64,000 nt of DNA from an uncultured Alphaproteobacteria bacterium (GCA_937988775.1 CALKHP010000052.1:1-64000); one strand, 5' to 3'; shown: positions 1 through 8,238, numbered from the stretch's first letter. The notes: generated from the sequence alone by a model not told the origin. Program-made: numbers and translations.

Positions 1-101
1 GCATGGGCTTGGTTGCCTTGCTTGTCCTTGCCGCCCTGCTGCTCGCGATAGCCGCCTTGACGAAGTACCTGTTCTTCGGCCGGGGTCATGTGCCGAAGTG
101 A
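1..101 (+). CDS. 3' end of a membrane protein (partial) or very small single-span protein
   Basis: An open frame enters from the left edge and stops at TGA 99-101. From an ATG at position 3 it reads a 32-residue peptide that is one hydrophobic helix followed by a basic tail ending FFGRGHVPK. The visible part is either the C-terminal membrane helix of a longer upstream gene or a small membrane protein. The 5' side is outside the window, so the two cannot be separated. Its last 16 bases overlap the 3' end of the convergent chrA gene. No function is assigned. Confidence 0.35.
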   Translation, partial: MGLVALLVLAALLLAIAALTKYLFFGRGHVPK

Positions 102-1495
102 ATCAGGCCGCTGGCGTAGAGCAGCATGCCCGCGGCCGAGGTCGCGGCGAGCGCCTGGAGCATGCCGACATTGAACCGGAAGATCGCGGCGGCAGCGGCC
201 AGTGCGAGGCTCAACGCCCACAGGTCGACGCTGCGCAGGATCGGCGCCTCAAATGACAATCCGTAGCCGTGCACCGCGACCACCTCGCGAAACACCGTAT
301 GGAGCGCAAACCAGATCGCCAGGTTGAGGATGACGCCGACGACCGCTGCCGTGATCGCCGACAAGGCCCCGGCCAGAGCCTTGTTGCCGCGCATCGTCTC
401 GATGAAGGGAGCGCCGAGGAAAATCAGCAGGAAGCAGGGCGCGAACGTCACCCAAGTCACGAGCAGGCCGCCAAGCGTCCCGGCAATCACCGGTGGCAGC
501 ACCCCGGCATCACGGTATGCGGCCATGAAGCCGACGAACTGCAGCACCATGATCAACGGGCCGGGCGTCGTTTCAGCCATGCCGAGACCGTCGAGCATCT
601 CGCGCGGCTGCAGCCAGTGGAAGCCTTGCACCGCTTCCTGCGCGACATAGGCCAGCACGGCATAGGCGCCGCCAAACGTCACCATCGCCATCTTGCTGAA
701 GAAGATGGCGATCTGGCTGTAGACGCTGGAGGGGCCGAGCAGGATCAGCAGGGCTGCCACGGGGACGAGCCATAGCGTCAACCAGACCGCAGCGGCGTTC
801 ACTGCGCCCCTCACGGACGGCTTGGCGTGTTCCGGAAGCGCGTCGCCCAGAAGGCTGTCGATCAACCCAGCCTCTCCCGGCCCTCCGTGTCCTCCACCAA
901 CTTCGAAGACCGGATTTCGCGACCGCCCCCCGAAGAACCCGATCAAACCGGCGGTCAGCACGATGATCGGGAACGGGATGTTGAAGAAGAAGATCGCGAT
1001 GAAGGCCGCCGCCGCCAAGGCTTGCATCACCTTGTTCTTCAGGGCGCGCTTGCCGATGCGCATGACGGCCTGGATGACGATCGCCAGCACGGCTGCCTTC
1101 AACCCGAAGAACAGGGCGGCAATGAAGCCGACATTGCCGAACAGCGCATAGATCCAGCTTAGCGCCATGATCGAGACGATGCCGGGCAGAATGAACAGGC
1201 CGCCCGCCATGATGCCGCCGCGTGTGCGGTGCATGAGCCAGCCGATATAGGTTGCGAGTTGCTGCGCCTCCGGGCCCGGCAGCAGCATGCAATAGTTGAG
1301 GGCGTGCAGGAACCGGCCCTCCGATATCCACTGCTTCTCCTCGACAAGAATACGGTGCATGACGGCGATCTGCCCGGCCGGCCCGCCGAAGCTCAGCATC
1401 GCGACCCTTGCCCAGACCCGGAACGCCTCCCTGAGTGAGATGCCGTGGACTGGAGTTCCTGCCGCCTTGCGCGGCGCAGTGACAGCATCACTCAT
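86..1495 (-). CDS. chrA: Chromate transporter ChrA (CHR family, two-domain form)
   Basis: The 469-residue polytopic membrane protein belongs to the CHR family, which exports chromate from the cytoplasm. Two homologous halves are visible. The first has the FGGPAGQ motif near residue 36 and a PGPEAQQ segment near 72. The second has a matching FGGAYAVL motif and a TPGPLIMVLQF segment. This duplication is typical of long-chain ChrA proteins. The ATG at 1495 was chosen because the protein then starts MSDAV just before conserved sequence; the open frame extends about 69 codons further, but that stretch is the antisense of the upstream gene. The start lies one base past the stop of the rhodanese-ChrB gene, so the pair is probably co-transcribed and translationally coupled. 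It could carry another oxyanion, but chromate fits the neighbour. Confidence 0.93.
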   Translation of the reverse strand: MSDAVTAPRKAAGTPVHGISLREAFRVWARVAMLSFGGPAGQIAVMHRILVEEKQWISEGRFLHALNYCMLLPGPEAQQLATYIGWLMHRTRGGIMAGGLFILPGIVSIMALSWIYALFGNVGFIAALFFGLKAAVLAIVIQAVMRIGKRALKNKVMQALAAAAFIAIFFFNIPFPIIVLTAGLIGFFGGRSRNPVFEVGGGHGGPGEAGLIDSLLGDALPEHAKPSVRGAVNAAAVWLTLWLVPVAALLILLGPSSVYSQIAIFFSKMAMVTFGGAYAVLAYVAQEAVQGFHWLQPREMLDGLGMAETTPGPLIMVLQFVGFMAAYRDAGVLPPVIAGTLGGLLVTWVTFAPCFLLIFLGAPFIETMRGNKALAGALSAITAAVVGVILNLAIWFALHTVFREVVAVHGYGLSFEAPILRSVDLWALSLALAAAAAIFRFNVGMLQALAATSAAGMLLYASGLIHFGT

Positions 1496-1496
1496 G

Positions 1497-2315
1497 TCAC
1501 GCTCCCGGCTTCTTGGCGGGCCAGTTATGCGTTTCGTCGGTGGCGTCCCGGCACCAGCGATAGAAGGCATCGTAGAGCGACATTCCTGCCGCGAGCTGTT
1601 CGAGATCGTCGGCATACATGCGCGATAGCCCAAGCGAGGCGGCCAGCAAGCCGGACGCCTGGGGAGCGAGGTCCAGTCTGGCCGTATCCGCCGCCCGAAC
1701 AATTGTCGCGAGGCGTTTCAGCGCCTCGATGCCAAGCCCAAACTCCTCCACCATCACGTCAAAGGTGCAGGCATCGCCGCGATGACTCCAGAACACGCCT
1801 TCGATATCGAACGGCACCGCGCCGAAATGCTGTCCGACGGCCTCGACCTCGGGCGGCGCGACGTACAGGAAGATCGCCGCAGGGTCGATGAAGCGCCGGA
1901 TCAGCCACGGGCAGGCGATGCGGTCGATCTTCGGGCGCGACCGCGTCACCCAGACGGTGCGCCCGTGCGCATCGCGCGGAGGGATTTTGGCGGCGGGCAC
2001 CAGCGTGAGCTTGTCGGCACACCATGCGGTGAAGCCGCCTTCGAGGCTGTCGGCGGCAATGCCCGCAACCCTCAGCATCGCTGCCGTGCCCTGTGCGAGC
2101 TTCTCGCCCTTGAGGCAGGTAACGATGACCGATCGACCGGCATAGGCCTGAGCCCAGTCGGTCACAGTCGTATGCGAGCGCCTGACGGAGCCGGGGATGA
2201 GCCTTGGGTCGGCCGCGAAATCCTCGTCGGTGCGAACATCGACGATTGCCGGGCAGTGCGGGAGGCCGATGAGGCGGGCGAGTTTTTCGTTCGAGATGCT
2301 TGTGAAAGCTGACAT
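1497..2315 (-). CDS. chrB: Rhodanese-ChrB fusion, chromate resistance regulator/sulfurtransferase
   Basis: The 272-residue protein has an N-terminal rhodanese-like domain (about 1-105) with candidate active Cys67 in VIVTCLKGEKL. It is followed by a C-terminal ChrB domain (about 118-270) beginning near VWVTRSRPKIDRIACPWLI. ChrB proteins are chromate-responsive regulators or accessory factors for ChrA. Here the usual ChrB N-terminal half is replaced by the rhodanese fold, a fusion also seen in some other proteobacteria. The gene begins at ATG 2315 behind an AAGGA-type ribosome site and ends one base before chrA, making a two-gene operon transcribed away from the CsoR-like gene. Whether it regulates or has sulfurtransferase/redox activity cannot be read from sequence. 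Confidence 0.85.
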   Translation of the reverse strand: MSAFTSISNEKLARLIGLPHCPAIVDVRTDEDFAADPRLIPGSVRRSHTTVTDWAQAYAGRSVIVTCLKGEKLAQGTAAMLRVAGIAADSLEGGFTAWCADKLTLVPAAKIPPRDAHGRTVWVTRSRPKIDRIACPWLIRRFIDPAAIFLYVAPPEVEAVGQHFGAVPFDIEGVFWSHRGDACTFDVMVEEFGLGIEALKRLATIVRAADTARLDLAPQASGLLAASLGLSRMYADDLEQLAAGMSLYDAFYRWCRDATDETHNWPAKKPGA

Positions 2316-2454
2316 GACGCGTCCTTAGCAGTGAGTGCTGGACGCGATACTTGGGCATGTCGCCTCGTGGGGAGATCGCAAATCCCCATGGTCACTAGCG
2401 TAGCGCAGACCCCAAGATTGGCAAGGCCTTCATCCGAAAAATGCGCTTGATTCC

Positions 2455-2473
2455 TATCCCCCTGGTCAGGATA
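2455..2473. promoter_or_regulatory. Candidate CsoR/RcnR-type operator upstream of the metal-efflux pair
   Basis: The 19-bp element TATCC-CCCTGGTCA-GGATA is an inverted repeat around a C-rich core, ending 10 bp before the repressor ATG. A TTGATT (2447-2452) with a GATATA/TATAAA block about 17-19 bp downstream would place it across the promoter. Repressors of the CsoR/RcnR family recognise G/C tracts flanked by short inverted repeats, so it fits autoregulation of the repressor-rcnA operon. A second, weaker G-tract repeat, GGGGA-N9-TCCCC, lies at 2369-2387. Both are inferred from pattern only. Confidence 0.4.
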
Positions 2474-2483
2474 TAAAAGCAGC

Positions 2484-2759
2484 ATGATCAATCCCCCACA
2501 CCAGCATCACGACGATGTCGCCAAGCGGCTCAAGCGGGCTGAAGGCCACATCCGCAGCGTCATCGCCATGATCGAGGCCGGCAAGCCGTGCCTCGACATC
2601 GCCCAGCAGTTGCATGCCGTCGAAAAGGCGATCACCCAGGCCAAGAAAATCCTGATCCAGGACCATCTCGACCATTGCCTCGAGGATGTCGTCGGCGCTC
2701 TGCCGCGTGATCAGCGCGCACCGATCGACGAATTCAAGGCGATCACCAAATATCTCTGA
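2484..2759 (+). CDS. Metal-sensing repressor, CsoR/RcnR (DUF156) family
   Basis: This is a 91-residue all-helical protein with the family core RLKRAEGHIRSVI near residues 15-27. Candidate metal ligands are Cys36, His61 and Cys65, plus an N-terminal His cluster (His6, His8, His9). The Cys36/His61/Cys65 set matches the triad of Cu(I)-sensing CsoR and of the nickel sensor InrS. E. coli RcnR uses an N-terminal His with Cys35, His60 and His64. Members are DNA-binding tetramers that release the operator on binding metal. The gene sits 9 bp upstream of an rcnA-like exporter in the same direction, so it most likely represses that exporter and itself. The sensed metal (Ni/Co versus Cu) is uncertain. 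Confidence 0.88.
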   Translation: MINPPHQHHDDVAKRLKRAEGHIRSVIAMIEAGKPCLDIAQQLHAVEKAITQAKKILIQDHLDHCLEDVVGALPRDQRAPIDEFKAITKYL

Positions 2760-2768
2760 GGCTTACCG

Positions 2769-3917
2769 ATGCCGAGCTTCGCCGCACTGATACAGCAAGG
2801 ATCGGCCCACGCCTGGTTGTTCATTCCAAGCGCCATCGTGCTCGGTGCTCTGCACGGGCTCGAGCCGGGGCATTCCAAGACGATGATGGCCGCCTTCATC
2901 GTCGCGATCCGCGGAACGGTGAAGCAGGCGATCCTGCTCGGCCTGGCGGCGACGGTTTCGCACACGATCATCGTCTGGGGCATCGCGCTCGGCGGCCTCT
3001 ATATCTGGCAGGGCCTCGATGCGGAATCGATCGAGCCGTATTTCCAGCTCGTTTCGGCCGCGGTCATCATCGCCATCGCACTGTGGATGGCGCTCCGGAC
3101 ATGGAAGGATCAACAGTTCGCCCGCGAGGACGAAGCCGGGCACGATCACGCCCACGGGCATGGTCACCATCACGGCGAGGACCTGCGGCGCATCGATACC
3201 GGCCACGGCGTCGTGACGCTGGAGATCTTCGAGGACGGCGTTGCGCCGTGCTGGCGTTTCAGGACTGCGTCCGGCCAGCCCTGGCATGCCGCCAACGTGA
3301 CCGTCGAAACCGAGCGCCCCGACGGTGTCCGGCAGGCATTCAGCTTCCGCAATCGCGGTGGTTGTCTCGAAAGTTCCGATGCCATTCCCGAACCGCACGA
3401 ATTCACTGCCCGGCTTCGGTTGTCTCATGGCGATCATGGCCATGACTACGACCTGTCCTTTACCGAGGGCCATGGGCACCATGAGGGCGGCGAGCCGCTG
3501 ATCGGCACGGACGGTTTCCAGGACGCGCATGAGCGCGCCCATGCCAGGGACATCGAACGCAAGTTCGCTGGTCAGCGCCAGGTCACGACGTGGCAGGTGG
3601 TCGGCTTCGGTCTGACAGGGGGGCTCATTCCCTGTCCCGCGGCGATCACCGTCCTGCTGCTCTGCCTTCAGCTCAAGCAGATTCCGCTCGGCGCCGTGCT
3701 GGTGCTGTGCTTCTCGATCGGCCTCGCCATCACGCTGGTCGCGGTCGGCATCGCGGCGGCGCTTGCCGTCCGCCACGCCACGACGAAGATGTCATGGTTC
3801 TCGACGCTCGCCCGGCGCGCCCCTTACGTGTCGAGCGCCTTGATCATCCTTGTCGGCCTCTATGTCGGCGTCCAGGGCTGGATCGGACTGGCGGCCCAGA
3901 CGGCAAAGCTCGGCTGA
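2769..3917 (+). CDS. rcnA: Nickel/cobalt efflux transporter RcnA-like
   Basis: The 382-residue polytopic inner-membrane protein belongs to the RcnA/NicO family. The N-terminal half carries the signature HGLEPGHSKT near residue 36. A long central loop is rich in His and acid (HDHAHGHGHHHGED, then GHGHHEGG), as expected for Ni(II)/Co(II) handling. The C-terminal half has the second conserved membrane segment with GGLIPCPAAITVLLL. Length is at the large end for the family because of the extended loop. It follows the CsoR/RcnR-type repressor by 9 bp and is almost certainly in its operon. A truncated second Ni/Co-transporter-like gene starts 42 bp downstream. Confidence 0.92.
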   Translation: MPSFAALIQQGSAHAWLFIPSAIVLGALHGLEPGHSKTMMAAFIVAIRGTVKQAILLGLAATVSHTIIVWGIALGGLYIWQGLDAESIEPYFQLVSAAVIIAIALWMALRTWKDQQFAREDEAGHDHAHGHGHHHGEDLRRIDTGHGVVTLEIFEDGVAPCWRFRTASGQPWHAANVTVETERPDGVRQAFSFRNRGGCLESSDAIPEPHEFTARLRLSHGDHGHDYDLSFTEGHGHHEGGEPLIGTDGFQDAHERAHARDIERKFAGQRQVTTWQVVGFGLTGGLIPCPAAITVLLLCLQLKQIPLGAVLVLCFSIGLAITLVAVGIAAALAVRHATTKMSWFSTLARRAPYVSSALIILVGLYVGVQGWIGLAAQTAKLG

Positions 3918-3959
3918 CTCAGGGAGACCACGCAGGAACGCCTCATTCACGGGGCATGC

Positions 3960-4112
3960 GTGAGCGCGATGATAACGATCTTCGAACTCCAGCGCTGGCT
4001 GTATTCGAGCGCCGTCGATGCGCTCAACGCCTTCCAGACGTCCGGGCTGGCGGATCTCCCCGCGTTGATCGCCCTCGCATTCGCGTTCGGGATGTCGCAC
4101 GCGCTCCTTCCC
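3960..4112 (+). pseudogene. Truncated nickel/cobalt transporter-like gene (N-terminal fragment)
   Basis: From a GTG at 3960 the frame reads about 51 residues resembling the N-terminus of a COG2215-type nickel/cobalt transporter. It has an amphipathic LQRWLYSSAVDALNAF segment, then a first membrane helix ending FGMSHALLP. That is exactly where the family normally continues with a GHGKT-type motif. The homology stops at about 4112 and the following sequence codes for an unrelated protein on the other strand. It lies directly behind rcnA, so it was probably a second subunit or paralogue in the operon before a deletion. The ending of the open frame beyond this point is junk. Confidence 0.6.
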
Positions 4113-4278
4113 GCGCCTCGCGAAGCGCCACGAAACCGCCTTCGGTCATGTCGGCAAGATGCGGGTTGGCGCACTTCTGCTCGCCTACCGTGCTTTCCCA
4201 TTTCGCGCTTCGCCCATCCGGTCGGTAATCGTGGCCGGCGAACAGGCGGTCCCATTGCGAGCCGTCGGCGCGCCAGTC
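4113..4278 (-). pseudogene. Fragment of an MBL-fold metallo-hydrolase
   Basis: Read on the minus strand, this stretch gives about 55 residues with the tail pattern of a metallo-beta-lactamase-fold hydrolase. The visible pieces are LFAGHDYRPDGR, then WESTVGEQKCANPHL, then GGFVALREARE. In this family the GHDY segment supplies metal-site residues and is followed by the ESTV/EQ and FVALREARD segments. A TAA (4279-4281) sits immediately upstream in frame and no N-terminal half is present. The other end abuts the nickel-transporter fragment at about 4112. It is therefore an internal gene remnant left by a deletion or recombination. Confidence 0.55.
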
Positions 4279-4285
4279 TTATGCT

Positions 4286-5686
4286 TCAGGTCAGCGCCTC
4301 GCGGGCCTGCGCGAATCTCAGGCTGACTTTCAGGCCGGGGTGCCGGTTTTCGATCAGCAGCGTGGCGCGATGGAGATCCGCCACGGCCGCGACAAGGCTC
4401 AGGCCGAGGCCGTTGCCGGGCGTGGTGCGGCTATGCTCGCCGCGATAAAAGCGCTGCGTGAGACGCGGCAAATCGTCTGGATCGACTCCCGGGCCATCAT
4501 CCTGGATGCACAGGCAGGCTCCCGCCGCCGGATCGTCGCTCAGGAGCAGTTCGATCCGGGTTCCAGGCGGGGTATGGCGCAAGGTGTTCTCGACCAGGTT
4601 GGCGATCGCCTGGGTCAGCAACTCGCGATCGCCCCGGATGACGATGCCTGGCGCCACTTTTGCGATCAGCGCCCGCCCCGCCTCCTCGGCATCCGGGCCA
4701 TAGGCGTCCGCCACGGTTTCCGCCAGCGCGCTCAGGTCGATCTCGGCGAAGGTCTTCGACGGCGCCGCCCCCTCGACCTGCGCGATGCGCAGGAGAGCGG
4801 CAAAGGTATCGAGCAATTGTTCGGATTCTGCGATGGCGCCATCCACGGCATCGCGATAGTCGCTCATCGACGTCGCATGCATGCGCGCGTCCTCGAGGCG
4901 CTGGCAAAGCCTGGAAAGCGGCGTCCGCAGGTCATGCGCGATGTCGCTGGATACCTGGCGCAGGCTTTCCATGAGCACGTCGATCCGGTCCAGCATGCGG
5001 TTCAGCGTGCCGGCCAGCCGGTCGAGATCGTCGCCTGAGCCACGCAGCGGCACGCGACGCGTCAGGTCGCCGCCGATGATGGCTTCGGCGGTATTGGCGA
5101 TGGCATCGACCCGCCGGAGAAAGGCGCGGCTCAACAGCACGCCGCCGCCAATGCCGAGCAAAACCGCGAGACCCACCGTCCACAGGAAGGCCGTGGCAAT
5201 GGCTTCCTCGACCTCGCTGGTGCGTCCGAAATCATCGCCGACGGCGAGCAGCAGGCCGCCGCCGAGATCGGCCGTCAGGGCTTGCACCTGTTCCGGGCGC
5301 CCGCCATCCTCCGAGGCTTCCGGCACGTCGATCATCGTCCAGCCGGGCTCGAGCGCCGCGACGCGCGGCAACTCGCCGGCCAGATGCACCCCTCGGGAAT
5401 CCTGGATGAGATAGTCGAGGGCGCTCGCACCCTTGCCGCGCGACTGGACGACAGCAATCAGCCGATCGACGCCGCCGACGCGGAATTCCTCACGCAGAAA
5501 CGCCATCTCGGTCTCGATGCGCGCGCCCATCTGCTGCTTCAGGGCCGAGCGCGCCGCCCAGAACACGGCCGCGCCAAGGACCATGGCCGAAAGCACGAAG
5601 ATGACGACATAGATTGCCGCGAGCCGGAAGCTGGTGGTGCGCAGGACTCTCGGTATCGGGCCCCTTGGCATCGGAAAACTAGGCAT
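4286..5686 (-). CDS. Sensor histidine kinase (OmpR-partner type, HAMP + HisKA + HATPase)
   Basis: The 466-residue membrane kinase has a transmembrane helix at about 21-44, a periplasmic sensor region at about 45-160, and a second helix at about 165-187. A HAMP linker at about 188-240 follows. The H-box IAHDLRTPLSRL places phospho-acceptor His at about 251. The ATPase domain has N-box NLVENTLRH, DDGPGVD and GNGLGLSLV. Its start overlaps the end of the response-regulator gene by 8 bp, so the two form one operon and a cognate pair. The nearby PepSY gene and the divergent COG4705 gene are probably part of the same signalling unit. The stimulus is unknown. Similar kinases beside COG4705/PepSY genes respond to envelope or metal stress, but that is only suggestive here. 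Confidence 0.93.
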   Translation of the reverse strand: MPSFPMPRGPIPRVLRTTSFRLAAIYVVIFVLSAMVLGAAVFWAARSALKQQMGARIETEMAFLREEFRVGGVDRLIAVVQSRGKGASALDYLIQDSRGVHLAGELPRVAALEPGWTMIDVPEASEDGGRPEQVQALTADLGGGLLLAVGDDFGRTSEVEEAIATAFLWTVGLAVLLGIGGGVLLSRAFLRRVDAIANTAEAIIGGDLTRRVPLRGSGDDLDRLAGTLNRMLDRIDVLMESLRQVSSDIAHDLRTPLSRLCQRLEDARMHATSMSDYRDAVDGAIAESEQLLDTFAALLRIAQVEGAAPSKTFAEIDLSALAETVADAYGPDAEEAGRALIAKVAPGIVIRGDRELLTQAIANLVENTLRHTPPGTRIELLLSDDPAAGACLCIQDDGPGVDPDDLPRLTQRFYRGEHSRTTPGNGLGLSLVAAVADLHRATLLIENRHPGLKVSLRFAQAREALT

Positions 5687-6362
5687 CAGGCAGGCGCAGG
5701 ATGTAGCCGTGGCCGCGCACGGTATGGATCAACTCGGGCAGGAGACCATTGCGCGACAGCTTGGCCCGCAACCGGCTGATATGCGTCTCGACAATGTTGG
5801 TTTTCGGGTCGAAGTGAAAATCCCACACGCCTTCCAGCAGCATCGTCCGGGTCACGACGCGATCGGCGTTGCGGATCAGGAATTCCAGCAGGCCGAACTC
5901 GCGCGGCTGCATCTCGACGCGCTCGCCATTGCGGGTCACGGCTCGCTTCAGCACATCGACCTGCAGGTCAGCGATGCGGAAGATCGTCGGTGCAGCGGAC
6001 AAGGGAGGGCGGCGCGCCAACGCATTCAGGCGCGCCAGCAGTTCGGCAAAGGCAAATGGCTTGATCAGGTAATCGTCACCGCCCGCTTCCAGGCCATCGA
6101 TGCGGTCACCCACCCCCCTCAACGCGGTCAGGAACAGCACGGGCGAACGCACGCCCGCCCCGCGCAGTGCGCGCACGAGGCCAAGGCCGTCCAGCCCCGG
6201 CAGCATGCGATCGACGACGAGCACGTCATAGGTCGCATCCATCGCCGCGATCAGGCCGTCCTTGCCGTCGCGCATATGATCGGTGACGTGGCCATGCTCG
6301 TGCAGACCGCGTGCGATATAGGCGGCGGTCTCGCTATCGTCTTCCACGATCAGGACTTTCAT
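5679..6362 (-). CDS. Response regulator, OmpR/PhoB family
   Basis: The 227-residue regulator has an N-terminal receiver domain (about 1-115), with the acidic pair EDD at residues 7-9, phospho-acceptor Asp51 in VLVVDRMLPG, and the conserved Lys in the LIKPF motif. A C-terminal winged-helix DNA-binding domain (about 128-225) carries VWDFHFDPKTNIVETHISRLR. It is the first gene of a two-gene operon with the sensor kinase (8-bp overlap) and lies about 90 bp downstream of the PepSY gene. Four copies of a GGTTGGGAA-like half-site in the PepSY-COG4705 intergenic region are plausible targets for this protein. Confidence 0.95.
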   Translation of the reverse strand: MKVLIVEDDSETAAYIARGLHEHGHVTDHMRDGKDGLIAAMDATYDVLVVDRMLPGLDGLGLVRALRGAGVRSPVLFLTALRGVGDRIDGLEAGGDDYLIKPFAFAELLARLNALARRPPLSAAPTIFRIADLQVDVLKRAVTRNGERVEMQPREFGLLEFLIRNADRVVTRTMLLEGVWDFHFDPKTNIVETHISRLRAKLSRNGLLPELIHTVRGHGYILRLPDA

Positions 6363-6455
6363 GGCGTCAATTCTGCCTCATCATGGGCTTTCGGCAAGCT
6401 GGAACACGTAAAAAGCGGCCGGCGCCTCCGGCTGCGGAAGCGCCGGCTTCCCCAA

Positions 6456-6794
6456 TCAATCGCTATCGTCATCATGGCCGCTATCGGCCGTCGCGGTGAC
6501 CTTGCCGGTCTGCCCGTCGACCAGCAGCGTTTGCACGCCTTTGGCGCCGGCAACCTCGACGGCGATCTGCGTGATCCCTTGCCTGTGCACGATATCCGCG
6601 CTGACGGCATGCCCGCCAGCCTGCTGTTCGGCGCTCGCGATGGCTTGCGGCAAGGTCACCTTCATGCTGGCCAGCGCCGCGGCATCCCTGGCGTCCTCTC
6701 CCTGCCTGGCGCGCTTTGCCAGTGCGGCTTCGCTCGCGAACCCGAGCACCAACAGCGATGCAAGGGCGCAAGCAGCAATGCGTTTGATCGTCAT
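6456..6794 (-). CDS. Secreted PepSY-domain protein
   Basis: The 112-residue protein has a signal peptide (about 1-26: basic start MTIKR, hydrophobic core, ASEAALA cleavage region). A single PepSY domain follows: SMKVTLPQAIASAEQQAGG, then ITQIAVEVAGAKGVQTLLVDGQTGKV. The tail is very acidic (GHDDDSD), which may bind cations. The start at 6794 was chosen because it gives the signal peptide; longer frames run into the divergent promoter. It is co-directional with the downstream response regulator and kinase, and divergent from the COG4705 gene. PepSY proteins often accompany such two-component systems as periplasmic modulators, and that role is inferred here. Confidence 0.85.
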   Translation of the reverse strand: MTIKRIAACALASLLVLGFASEAALAKRARQGEDARDAAALASMKVTLPQAIASAEQQAGGHAVSADIVHRQGITQIAVEVAGAKGVQTLLVDGQTGKVTATADSGHDDDSD

Positions 6795-6864
6795 ACCCGT
6801 TTCTCCTCGATAGCCATTCGCCACGGCAAGATGCCGTTGCCACCAGCGACGATAGGCGGGCCAT

Positions 6865-6999
6865 GGTTGGGTGACCTGTGGCGCAAGCATACCGTTTCCC
6901 AACCTTCGCTGACCTTCCCTCATGGCCGGCGCGAATTCCGTCATCCGGCAGGGCATTGAGGGCAGCGCGCGCAGCGATGGTTGGGAATTCCCAATCTTC
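6865..6999. promoter_or_regulatory. Divergent promoter region with repeated GGTTGGGAA/TTCCCAACC boxes
   Basis: Between the divergent PepSY and COG4705 genes the same 9-bp box appears four times in either orientation: GGTTGGGTG at 6865-6873, TTCCCAACC at 6896-6904, GGTTGGGAA at 6979-6987 and TTCCCAATC at 6988-6996. The last two form the perfect palindrome TTGGGAATTCCCAA (6981-6994). The second and fourth also share the longer TTCCCAAYCTTC (6896-6907, 6988-6999). Repeated half-sites in a divergent promoter next to an OmpR-type regulator suggest a response-regulator operator. Core promoter elements are not obvious. Confidence 0.5.
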
Positions 7000-7074
7000 C
7001 ATCCAGCGCCGTCCAAACCGGGCGGCTCCACAGTGGCGAACGGCGCGATCCCGCTCGCCTGATGGAGAACCGTT

Positions 7075-8238
7075 TTGACCAACCTCACCTCCACACGCCC
7101 CGGCGGCATGCTCAACAAGGTTCCCGAAGTCACGCTGGCCTTCTGGACCATCAAGATCATGGCGACGACGGTCGGCGAGACCGGCGCCGATTATCTCACC
7201 GTGCATATCGGTCTCGGCACCGCCATCACCGATGGCATCATGGCGGTGCTGCTGGTTGTGGCCTTGCTGTTGCAACTGACCTCGCGCCGCTATGTGCCGT
7301 GGATCTACTGGCTGACCGTCGTGCTGGTGAGCGTGGTCGGGACGCAGATCACCGACGCCCTCACCGACCAGATGGGGGTCAGCCTCTACGCCAGCACGGC
7401 GGTGTTTGCCGTACTCCTGATCGCGACCTTCGCCATCTGGTACCTGCGCGAGGGAACTCTTTCGATCCACACCATCTTCACCAGCCGGCGCGAGCTGTTC
7501 TACTGGTCCGCGATCCTGTTCACCTTCGCCCTCGGCACGGCTGCGGGCGATCTGGCGACGGAAGCGCTCAGCCTCGGCTTCCGGGTCGGCGTGCTGGTGT
7601 TCGGCGGCCTGATCGCGGCGATCACCGTGGTCTATTATCTCGGCGCCAATGCGGTGCTCGCCTTCTGGCTCGCCTACATCCTGACAAGGCCGCTCGGCGC
7701 CTCGCTCGGAGACCTGCTGTCGCAATCGAAGGCCTATGGCGGGCTGGGCATGGGCACCGTCGCGACCAGCGCGGTGTTCCTGATCGTCATCGCGACGCTG
7801 GTGGCGCTCCTGAGCATCGCCGAGAAGCGGCAAGCCAGCGAACAGTCACAACTGGTCCGCAACACGGTGCTGCTCTTCATGCTGGCCGTCGGAGCATGGG
7901 CCATCGCCGGACATTTTCCAGCGACGGTCGCGAGCGACCCGGCCAAGGCGGCAACGGCCGCCAAGCTTGGCGACCTGTCGTCGTTCCGGGCGATCGTCAC
8001 CGACACGAAAGCCCTGGTCGACAAGGGCGATCTCGCCGGGGCCAAGACGCGGATCAAGGATCTCGAGACCGCGTGGGATGACGCGGAACCGTCACTCAAG
8101 CCACGCGCCGCTGAAAGCTGGCACAAGGTCGACAAGGCGATCGACGGTGCCCTGCAGGCCTTGCGCGCCGCGACACCCGATGGCGCTGTCTGCAAGAAAT
8201 CCCTGAGCGATCTGCTTGCCGTCATGGACGGGGCGTGA
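7075..8238 (+). CDS. COG4705-family polytopic membrane protein of unknown function
   Basis: The 387-residue protein is of the COG4705 type. It begins NKVPEVTLAFWTIKIMATTVGETGADYLT, a conserved opening of this family, and contains about eight hydrophobic segments through residue 285. The C-terminal region (about 290-387) is hydrophilic and helical, with two Asp/Lys-rich stretches that look like a soluble appendage. TTG at 7075 is taken as the start because GGAGAA (7064-7069) lies 5 bp upstream. The gene is divergent from the PepSY/two-component operon across a region rich in repeated boxes, so it is the likely regulated target. Its biochemical role is not known. Confidence 0.82.
   Translation: MTNLTSTRPGGMLNKVPEVTLAFWTIKIMATTVGETGADYLTVHIGLGTAITDGIMAVLLVVALLLQLTSRRYVPWIYWLTVVLVSVVGTQITDALTDQMGVSLYASTAVFAVLLIATFAIWYLREGTLSIHTIFTSRRELFYWSAILFTFALGTAAGDLATEALSLGFRVGVLVFGGLIAAITVVYYLGANAVLAFWLAYILTRPLGASLGDLLSQSKAYGGLGMGTVATSAVFLIVIATLVALLSIAEKRQASEQSQLVRNTVLLFMLAVGAWAIAGHFPATVASDPAKAATAAKLGDLSSFRAIVTDTKALVDKGDLAGAKTRIKDLETAWDDAEPSLKPRAAESWHKVDKAIDGALQALRAATPDGAVCKKSLSDLLAVMDGA

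Noticed and set aside
5634..6959. 441-codon plus-strand open frame opposite the response regulator and PepSY genes
   Set aside because: Spans two opposite-strand genes and their promoter; low-complexity translation, no domain.
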